This document shows, piece by piece, positions 53,718 through 64,000 of a stretch of DNA of 64,000 nucleotides. Origin of the DNA: Vanilla planifolia (lineage: Eukaryota; Streptophyta; Magnoliopsida; Asparagales; Orchidaceae); contig CM043878.1 in assembly GCA_023846275.1 (NCBI GenBank), forward strand, positions 12,717,501 to 12,781,500. Reading direction: 5' to 3'. The notes under the pieces were generated by a model. It saw only the letters and a program-made list of their open reading frames with translations, had not been told where the DNA came from and made no database searches. The first letter of the stretch is position 1. Each line of letters starts with the position of its first letter. The translations under genes were made by a program, and so were the position numbers.

Positions 53718-56700
53718 ATAAAAATATAAAAAATGCGTCATAATATTTATGGTTTTCTTTAAATTTTAATCGATTATTTAGTTAAATTGAAAAAAAAAAA
53801 ACGATAAAATGTACATGCAGTTGTCTTTATTAATACCATTTGATAATGACTTTTTAAATATATTAAGTACAACTGAATCTTAAATTCATAAATATATCTG
53901 ATAATTTTCATAACTTTTTTGAACCTTCAAACGTAATATATTTTCTAAAACTTTACGAATAATTCACATGGAGAAAAAGAGATTTTTATTATAAAAAAAT
54001 TCCTAAAACTAATTATATATATGTGTGTTGATAGTTAATCACAAATATTTTTGTCATTACATTTGTTGAGAAAGGTAGTAAAATAATATTTATTTTTCAA
54101 AATCTTTTTTGTTAATTAATTCATTTATGTTTAAAAGTTTTTTAATTTTTTTATATTATATTTTTTGTTGTTCTTTTGAATCACTATTATTCTTAATAGT
54201 ATAAAGAAGACATAAAATATATGCAATGAAAATAATTTTAATGATTAAATTTATTTATAAAAAATATAGTATGCATTAACTCTTATATATTATAATTTAT
54301 GTTTAATACGTAGAAACCAAATATAATATATATAATATGTTAAGTTAAAAATTACAGTTTTATAATAATATAATCTTGAAAATTATGTAATATAATCATA
54401 TTATTTATATTTGACAAAATAAATTCACTCTACTAACTTAATTTCATATTATAAAACATTTTTTCACTAATAAATTCATTTAAGTTAGAATTTTTTTAAT
54501 TTTTTTAATTTTTTTAAATTTTTTAAATATATATTTTATATCACAATTATTCTCAACAATAATAGCTAATATGATGTGTATCAAGAAGAAAACAATTTTT
54601 ACAATTAAATTTATTTATCTAAATTTTATTATTTATCATGAATTAGTGAAATGTATAAATATTAATGTTATTTATTTTATATTTTTTTAAATAAAAATTG
54701 ATTATACACATAAAATCAAAAGTAATGTAAAACATATAACATTTTTATTTATTGGTTTCCTAATTAAAAAAAAGAAAAAAAAATCAAACTCACAATGCAC
54801 GTATTTTTTTAGTAGTCATCAATAATGACAATACTTTTATTTTAGTCACACATTATTAAATTATACAATTGTCAAATATCAAGACAAATGGTGAGTCAAT
54901 TAAAACAAAATTTCTCCTAAAATATCACAATTTTGTGGGGTTATCATTTGCATAAGTCACATATTATATTATATATAAAAAATATAAAATGATAAACAAT
55001 TCTAGAATATGTGAATATTACAATAATTATGAACGTAGAATATTCAAAATAATTGTTCGTTTTATATATTTTTAGTATTTCGATTTTTCAGTATGATTTA
55101 TTTTTTATTTTTTATTATTCTTCTATTTTTTTTTTGTTTTTTAATAATTTAAAATCTTAATTTTTATTTAGAAATAATAAAATTTTTTAAATTTATATCA
55201 TTATTTTTTATTAACAATTGATTTAATAATTTTAATGAAGAGGTTCATGTTTTGATATAGATATTTACATAAAATCCAAAACTTTAATTTATTCCTAATA
55301 AATAATAGTTTAATATTTATTTTGAAATGCTTTTGAAAACAGGCAGCGTAATTTATATTTTTCCGAACTTCGAAAAAAGAAAAAAAAAAAAAAAAAGAAT
55401 ACGTTTAAGCAATGCACTTTTTTTTTTTGGTGTGTCCCGCACAATAACAACTCGTACAATTATAGGACCGTCCGCATAAACGTCATGATGCGGACGCCGA
55501 AAATGGCCAAAATCCGTGAGCTAACACTCACGGTTTTTCTGCGAAATCGCCGAATCCGAAGGGTTATTCAGTTTTGCAATGTCGCACAGAACTTTGATGC
55601 GGACACCCGCAAAACTACGAAGGCGACAAACATGCGACGTTTGTTTATTGGGTAATATCTCCACGTTTTTATTTTTAAATGTTTAGGGTACTAGGTTATT
55701 CGTAAAATGTTTTCTAAATTTTTCTATTGGTGAAATATCAAAACAATTTTCATAATTTTTTTAATAATTAATATTAATATTTTCTAAAAAAATATATTTT
55801 AAATAAATATTATTTTTTCTCTCTATCTTTCTATTTCTTCATTTTTTGTCTTTTATTTTATTAATAAATAGATTTTTATATTTACCTTGCAAATTTCTCT
55901 CTAAAATTAATATGATATGCATAATAATTGTTATTAAAATATATATTTATTTATAGCCATTCATTCTTTTGCAAAAATACTTCCGTTTATTTATTATATG
56001 TCCCGCACCGTACAAAATATAAATTGTATGCATATGGCCGCATATTTGATGTATGCGGACGCAAAAAAACCGTAAAACCCGTGAGCGAACCATCACGGAT
56101 TTCTGCATAAATTTGCCATGCAGCGGGTGCCAAATTTTGTGACGGTCGCATAGAACGTTCTGTGCGGAACGGCTTAATATAAAAACATCTATTCTTATGC
56201 GGCTTAATTGTAGGATTCTCGGCGTTTTCCTTTTTTCCAATTTGAATATTTATGATTAGAGTTTATAAAATATTAATTTATTTTTTATAACATGGAGAAT
56301 GAAGAAAATTTCTTTTGAATATTTTAATTTAGCAGAAATGTAGTCTAATTATTTTTAAAATTTTTTTATTTAAAAATATAAATAAAAAAATAATCTCAAA
56401 AGAAATATTATCGTTATATATTATTTTTTTATTTTTAAAATGAAATCCTAAAATATTAATTGAAAAATTAAAATATAAAATTATTTTTTCCTTTTATCAA
56501 TAATATAATTTACTTGTTTATCATTCATGTTACAAAGAAAATTAACAAGGGATCGTTCTCGTGATCTACGATTCATATAAATATATTTATAATGAGTAGA
56601 GAAAATAAATATAAAATTCAAAACCTAAATAATATTCGCAACTTGATAAAATGGCTCAACGAATTAAATAGAATTATATGCGAACAGAATCCCAAAATTT

Positions 56701-57069
56701 AAGTATAGTATACTACAAAAATGTAATAAAGGCTTCTTCGTAATTCACTTACGGCTATCAAATTATAAAAAAAATTAACAAATAAATTTTTACGGAAGCA
56801 TTCGATAATATGAGCAGCCAAACGAAACTGCAAAAATTACTCGATAAATAAACGAATAAACATATTTATTAATACACATATTTATTTATTTTTCTTCTCT
56901 CAATATTAAATCAGAGTATTATGATAAATAACTATTTTAATTATTTATTAGTTCAATGTTTTATTCTAAAAACAAAAACTCTAAAATTTCTTTCATATAT
57001 TAAAAGTAAAGAGTGGATATTAGTTTTCATATCGATTATATAATATAGTTGTCATTTATATTTTAAATT

Positions 57070-57115
<46 letters not shown>

Positions 57116-57353
57116 TAGAAGAGAAAAATAAAAATTTGAAAATATGGGAGATTCATGACGAAAACTAAATACAATTGTTAGAATTAGAGACTAACATGAT
57201 GTCATAATATTAAAAAAATAATTTAATAACACGCTAAAAGAAGCCCAAAAAATCGTGCGGAAATGTTTTTTTTGATAATTCAATTATACAAACTAAATCA
57301 TTAGACAATCGACATGGGTACTTTTACTTAAGAAATTTGTAAATTGGATCACG
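53718..57353 (+). repeat. Unit 16, family II (3,636 bp)
   Basis: Module A 55433-55665, module B 55999-56224, TA run 35 bases, the joint longest in the window with unit 7. Last unit of the 11-16 block that shares ATATTAAAAAAATAA. Confidence 0.97.
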
Positions 57354-60300
57354 ATAAAAATATAAAAAATGCGTCATAATATTTATGGTTTTCTTTAAAT
57401 TTTAATCGATTATTTAGTTAAATTGAAAAAAAAAAAACGATAAAATGTACATGCAGTTGTCTTTATTAATACCATTTGATAATGACTTTTTAAATATATT
57501 AAGTACAACTGAATCTTAAATTCATAAATATATCTGATAATTTTCATAACTTTTTTGAACCTTCAAACGTAATATATTTTCTAAAACTTTACGAATAATT
57601 CACATGGAGAAAAAGAGATTTTTTTTATAAAAAAATTCCTAAAACTAATTATATATATGTGTGTTGATAGTTAATCACAAATATTTTTGTCATTACATTT
57701 GTTGAGAAAGGTAGTAAAATAATATTTATTTTTCAAAATCTTTTTTGTTAATTAATTCATTTATGTTTAAAAGTTTTTTAATTTTTTTATATTATATTTT
57801 TTGTTGTTCTTTTGAATCACTATTATTCTTAATAGTATAAAGAAGACATAAAATATATGCAATGAAAATAATTTTAATGATTAAATTTATTTATAAAAAA
57901 TATAGTATGCATTAACTCTTATATATTATAATTTATGTTTAATACGTAGAAACCAAATATAATATATATAATATGTTAAGTTAAAAATTACAGTTTTATA
58001 ATAATATAATCTTGAAAATTATGTAATATAATCATATTATTTATATTTGACAAAATAAATTCACTCTACTAACTTAATTTCATATTATAAAACATTTTTT
58101 CACTAATAAATTCATTTAAGTTAGAATTTTTTTAATTTTTTTAATTTTTTTAAATTTTTTAAATATATATTTTATATCACAATTATTCTCAACAATAATA
58201 GCTAATATGATGTGTATCAAGAAGAAAACAATTTTTACAATTAAATTTATTTATCTAAATTTTATTATTTATCATGAATTAGTGAAATGTATAAATATTA
58301 ATGTTATTTATTTTATATTTTTTTAAATAAAAATTGATTATACACATAAAATCAAAAGTAATGTAAAACATATAACATTTTTATTTATTGGTTTCCTAAT
58401 TAAAAAAAAGAAAAAAAAATCAAACTCACAATGCACGTATTTTTTTAGTAGTCATCAATAATGACAATACTTTTATTTTAGTCACACATTATTAAATTAT
58501 ACAATTGTCAAATATCAAGACAAATGGTGAGTCAATTAAAACAAAATTTCTCCTAAAATATCACAATTTTGTGGGGTTATCATTTGCATAAGTCACATAT
58601 TATATTATATATAAAAAATATAAAATGATAAACAATTCTAGAATATGTGAATATTACAATAATTATGAACGTAGAATATTCAAAATAATTGTTCGTTTTA
58701 TATATTTTTAGTATTTCGATTTTTCAGTATGATTTATTTTTTATTTTTTATTATTCTTCTATTTTTTTTTGTTTTTTAATAATTTAAAATCTTAATTTTT
58801 ATTTAGAAATAATAAAATTTTTTAAATTTATATCATTATTTTTTATTAACAATTGATTTAATAATTTTAATGAAGAGGTTCATGTTTTGATATAGATATT
58901 TACATAAAATCCAAAACTTTAATTTATTCCTAATAAATAATAGTTTAATATTTATTTTGAAATGCTTTTGAAAACAGGCAGCGTAATTTATATTTTTCCG
59001 AACTTCGAAAAAAGAAAAAAAAAAAAAAAAAGAATACGTTTAAGCAATGCACTTTTTTTTTTGGTGTGTCCCGCACAATAACAACTCGTACAATTATAGG
59101 ACCGTCCGCATAAACGTCATGATGCGGACGCCGAAAATGGCCAAAATCCGTGAGCTAACACTCACGGTTTTTCTGCGAAATCGCCGAATCCGAAGGGTTA
59201 TTCAGTTTTGCAATGTCGCACAGAACTTTGATGCGGACACCCGCAAAACTACGAAGGCGACAAACATGCGACGTTTGTTTATTGGGTAATATCTCCACGT
59301 TTTTATTTTTAAATGTTTAGGGTACTAGGTTATTCGTAAAATGTTTTCTAAATTTTTCTATTGGTGAAATATCAAAACAATTTTCATAATTTTTTTAATA
59401 ATTAATATTAATATTTTCTAAAAAAATATATTTTAAATAAATATTATTTTTTCTCTCTATCTTTCTATTTCTTCATTTTTTGTCTTTTATTTTATTAATA
59501 AATAGATTTTTATATTTACCTTGCAAATTTCTCTCTAAAATTAATATGATATGCATAATAATTGTTATTAAAATATATATTTATTTATAGCCATTCATTC
59601 TTTTGCAAAAATACTTCCGTTTATTTATTATATGTCCCGCACCGTACAAAATATAAATTGTATGCATATGGCCGCATATTTGATGTATGCGGACGCAAAA
59701 AAACCGTAAAACCCGTGAGCGAACCATCACGGATTTCTGCATAAATTTGCCATGCAGCGGGTGCCAAATTTTGTGACGGTCGCATAGAACGTTCTGTGCG
59801 GAACGGCTTAATATAAAAACATCTATTCTTATGCGGCTTAATTGTAGGATTCTCGGCGTTTTCCTTTTTTCCAATTTGAATATTTATGATTAGAGTTTAT
59901 AAAATATTAATTTATTTTTTATAACATGGAGAATGAAGAAAATTTCTTTTGAATATTTTAATTTAGCAGAAATGTAGTCTAATTATTTTTAAAATTTTTT
60001 TATTTAAAAATATAAATAAAAAAATAATCTCAAAAGAAATATTATCGTTATATATTATTTTTTTTATTTTTAAAATGAAATCCTAAAATATTAATTGAAA
60101 AATTAAAATATAAAATTATTTTTTCCTTTTATCAATAATATAATTTACTTGTTTATCATTCATGTTACAAAGAAAATTAACAAGGGATCGTTCTCGTGAT
60201 CTACGATTCATATAAATATATTTATAATGAGTAGAGAAAATAAATATAAAATTCAAAACCTAAATAATATTCGCAACTTGATAAAATGGCTCAACGAATT

Positions 60301-60976
60301 AAATAGAATTATATGCGAACAGAATCCCAAAATTTAAGTATAGTATACTACAAAAATGTAATAAAGGCTTCTTCGTAATTCACTTACGGCTATCAAATTA
60401 TAAAAAAAATTAACAAATAAATTTTTACGGAAGCATTCGATAATATGAGCAGCCAAACGAAACTGCAAAAATTACTCGATAAATAAACGAATAAACATAT
60501 TTATTAATACACATATTTATTTATTTTTCTTCTCTCAATATTAAATCAGAGTATTATGATAAATAACTATTTTAATTATTTATTAGTTCAATGTTTTATT
60601 CTAAAAACAAAAACTCTAAAATTTCTTTCATATATTAAAAGTAAAGAGTGGATATTAGTTTTCATATCGATTATATAATATAGTTGTCATTTATATTTTA
60701 AATTAATTGAATATATATATATATATATATATATTATTTAGAAGAGAAAAATAAAAATTTGAAAATATGGGAGATTCATGACGAAAACTAAATACAATTG
60801 TTAGAATTAGAGACTAACATGATGTCATAATATAAAAAAAATAATTTAATAACACGCTAAAAGAAGCCCAAAAAATCGTGCGGAAATGTTTTTTTTGATA
60901 ATTCAATTATACAAACTAAATCATTAGACAATCGACAAGGGTACTTTTACTTAAGAAATTTTTAAATTGGATCACG
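57354..60976 (+). repeat. Unit 17, family II (3,623 bp)
   Basis: Module A 59067-59299, module B 59633-59858, TA run 23 bases. Private A to T change at 57624. It returns to ATATAAAAAAAATAA and to the CAAGGGTA/TTTTTAAATT unit end, so it differs from its left neighbours and resembles units 6, 7 and 9. Confidence 0.97.
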
Positions 60977-63900
60977 ATAAAAATATAAAAAATGCGTCAT
61001 AATATTTATGGTTTTCTTTAAATTTTAATCGATTATTTAGTTAAATTGAAAAAAAAAAAACGATAAAATGTACATGCAGTTGTCTTTATTAATACCATTT
61101 GATAATGACTTTTTAAATATATTAAGTACAACTGAATCTTAAATTCATAAATATATCTGATAATTTTCATAACTTTTTTGAACCTTCAAACGTAATATAT
61201 TTTCTAAAACTTTACGAATAATTCACATGGAGAAAAAGAGATTTTTATTATAAAAAAATTCCTAAAACTAATTATATATATGTGTGTTGATAGTTAATCA
61301 CAAATATTTTTGTCATTACATTTGTTGAGAAAGGTAGTAAAATAATATTTATTTTTCAAAATCTTTTTTGTTAATTAATTCATTTATGTTTAAAAGTTTT
61401 TTAATTTTTTTATATTATATTTTTTGTTGTTCTTTTGAATCACTATTATTCTTAATAGTATAAAGAAGACATAAAATATATGCAATGAAAATAATTTTAA
61501 TGATTAAATTTATTTATAAAAAATATAGTATGCATTAACTCTTATATATTATAATTTATGTTTAATACGTAGAAACCAAATATAATATATATAATATGTT
61601 AAGTTAAAAATTACAGTTTTATAATAATATAATCTTGAAAATTATGTAATATAATCATATTATTTATATTTGACAAAATAAATTCACTCTACTAACTTAA
61701 TTTCATATTATAAAACATTTTTTCACTAATAAATTCATTTAAGTTAGAATTTTTTTAATTTTTTTAATTTTTTTAAATTTTTTAAATATATATTTTATAT
61801 CACAATTATTCTCAACAATAATAGCTAATATGATGTGTATCAAGAAGAAAACAATTTTTACAATTAAATTTATTTATCTAAATTTTATTATTTATCATGA
61901 ATTAGTGAAATGTATAAATATTAATGTTATTTATTTTATATTTTTTTAAATAAAAATTGATTATACACATAAAATCAAAAGTAATGTAAAACATATAACA
62001 TTTTTATTTATTGGTTTCCTAATTAAAAAAAAGAAAAAAAAATCAAACTCACAATGCACGTATTTTTTTAGTAGTCATCAATAATGACAATACTTTTATT
62101 TTAGTCACACATTATTAAATTATACAATTGTCAAATATCAAGACAAATGGTGAGTCAATTAAAACAAAATTTCTCCTAAAATATCACAATTTTGTGGGGT
62201 TATCATTTGCATAAGTCACATATTATATTATATATAAAAAATATAAAATGATAAACAATTCTAGAATATGTGAATATTACAATAATTATGAACGTAGAAT
62301 ATTCAAAATAATTGTTCGTTTTATATATTTTTAGTATTTCGATTTTTCAGTATGATTTATTTTTTATTTTTTATTATTCTTCTATTTTTTTTTTGTTTTT
62401 TAATAATTTAAAATCTTAATTTTTATTTAGAAATAATAAAATTTTTTAAATTTATATCATTATTTTTTATTAACAATTGATTTAATAATTTTAATGAAGA
62501 GGTTCATGTTTTGATATAGATATTTACATAAAATCCAAAACTTTAATTTATTCCTAATAAATAATAGTTTAATATTTATTTTGAAATGCTTTTGAAAACA
62601 GGCAGCGTAATTTATATTTTTCCGAACTTCGAAAAAAGAAAAAAAAAAAAAAAAGAATACGTTTAAGCAATGCACTTTTTTTTTTGGTGTGTCCCGCACA
62701 ATAACAACTCGTACAATTATAGGACCGTCCGCATAAACGTCATGATGCGGACGCCGAAAATGGCCAAAATCCGTGAGCTAACACTCACGGTTTTTCTGCG
62801 AAATCGCCGAATCCGAAGGGTTATTCAGTTTTGCAATGTCGCACAGAACTTTGATGCGGACACCCGCAAAACTACGAAGGCGACAAACATGCGACGTTTG
62901 TTTATTGGGTAATATCTCCACGTTTTTATTTTTAAATGTTTAGGGTACTAGGTTATTCGTAAAATGTTTTCTAAATTTTTCTATTGGTGAAATATCAAAA
63001 CAATTTTCATAATTTTTTTAATAATTAATATTAATATTTTCTAAAAAAATATATTTTAAATAAATATTATTTTTTCTCTCTATCTTTCTATTTCTTCATT
63101 TTTTGTCTTTTATTTTATTAATAAATAGATTTTTATATTTACCTTGCAAATTTCTCTCTAAAATTAATATGATATGCATAATAATTGTTATTAAAATATA
63201 TATTTATTTATAGCCATTCATTCTTTTGCAAAAATACTTCCGTTTATTTATTATATGTCCCGCACCGTACAAAATATAAATTGTATGCATATGGCCGCAT
63301 ATTTGATGTATGCGGACGCAAAAAAACCGTAAAACCCGTGAGCGAACCATCACGGATTTCTGCATAAATTTGCCATGCAGCGGGTGCCAAATTTTGTGAC
63401 GGTCGCATAGAACGTTCTGTGCGGAACGGCTTAATATAAAAACATCTATTCTTATGCGGCTTAATTGTAGGATTCTCGGCGTTTTCCTTTTTTCCAATTT
63501 GAATATTTATGATTAGAGTTTATAAAATATTAATTTATTTTTTATAACATGGAGAATGAAGAAAATTTCTTTTGAATATTTTAATTTAGCAGAAATGTAG
63601 TCTAATTATTTTTAAAATTTTTTTATTTAAAAATATAAATAAAAAAATAATCTCAAAAGAAATATTATCGTTATATATTATTTTTTTATTTTTAAAATGA
63701 AATCCTAAAATATTAATTGAAAAATTAAAATATAAAATTATTTTTTCCTTTTATCAATAATATAATTTACTTGTTTATCATTCATGTTACAAAGAAAATT
63801 AACAAGGGATCGTTCTCGTGATCTACGATTCATATAAATATATTTATAATGAGTAGAGAAAATAAATATAAAATTCAAAACCTAAATAATATTCGCAACT

Positions 63901-64000
63901 TGATAAAATGGCTCAACGAATTAAATAGAATTATATGCGAACAGAATCCCAAAATTTAAGTATAGTATACTACAAAAATGTAATAAAGGCTTCTTCGTAA
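60977..64000 (+). repeat. Unit 18, family II, cut by the window end (3,024 bp shown)
   Basis: Module A 62690-62922, module B 63256-63481. The window stops inside segment C, within the sequence equivalent to unit 1 base 3027, so the TA run is not visible. Confidence 0.97.

Larger units (their letters stand above)
1..64000. repeat. Tandem array of ~3.63 kb AT-rich macrosatellite units (17 units plus a partial 18th)
   Basis: The landmark ATAAAAATATAAAAAATGCG recurs at 1, 3636, 7272, 10909, 14547, 18175, 21051, 24684, 28318, 31948, 35571, 39199, 42831, 46460, 50088, 53718, 57354 and 60977, always in the same orientation. Complete units are 3,623 to 3,638 bases long. Copies within a family differ by a handful of bases, mostly in homopolymers and a TA run. 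The two families differ at some tens of sites plus a few short indels. There is no spacer between units and no inverted unit. The phase (unit starts at base 1) is arbitrary, because the window begins inside the array. No gene is supported anywhere in it. Confidence 0.98.

Noticed and set aside
1..64000. CRISPR array, rDNA spacer or histone cluster as the identity of the repeat
   Set aside because: The unit is far too long and AT-rich for CRISPR, and no rRNA or histone coding sequence is seen in any unit.

Overview
The window is one uninterrupted head-to-tail tandem array. A unit of about 3.63 kb repeats 17 times, followed by 3,024 bases of an 18th. The window starts and ends inside the array, so neither edge of the array is visible. 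Everything is non-coding as far as I can tell: no open reading frame exceeds 109 codons, no frame resembles a known protein, and I see no tRNA, rRNA, CRISPR or bacterial-type gene organisation. The sequence is extremely A+T-rich (by eye about four fifths), full of homopolymers and TA runs. A multi-kilobase, near-identical, non-coding tandem repeat points to a eukaryotic nuclear genome (macrosatellite or megasatellite, heterochromatin-type). The sequence alone does not decide between plant, insect or another eukaryote.

Layout of one unit (unit 1 coordinates): 1-1641 AT-rich spacer; 1642-1701 purine (A) tract followed by a T10 run; 1706-1948 GC-richer module A; 1949-2281 AT-rich spacer; 2282-2507 GC-richer module B; 2508-2814 AT-rich spacer; 2815-3140 a moderately complex segment (here called C) with small inverted repeats; 3141-3635 AT-rich spacer containing a (TA)n microsatellite. 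Modules A and B are diverged copies of each other. Both start with TGTCCCGCAC, both carry three stem-loops in the same order, and both are dense in an ATGCGGAC-like octamer in both orientations. They are the only part of the unit that looks like it is, or once was, something other than spacer.

Two unit families are present. Family I fills 1-19289 (units 1-5 and the start of unit 6). Family II fills 19313-64000 (rest of unit 6 to unit 18). The change of family falls exactly on a run of 23 N (19290-19312), across which the unit phase jumps by 771 bases. The N run is therefore a contig join with sequence missing, not a real 23-base gap. Single-base homopolymer deletions pile up on the left side from about 15,850 to the gap, as expected for a poorly polished contig end. 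Within family II, marker bases show blocks of neighbouring units with shared variants (units 11-16 most clearly), the signature of local homogenisation by unequal exchange or conversion.

The most interesting content is the A/B pair of hairpin-bearing modules: a duplicated, structured, motif-rich element frozen into each unit and amplified with it. Whether it is a transposon end, a structured RNA or a protein-binding cluster cannot be settled from sequence alone.
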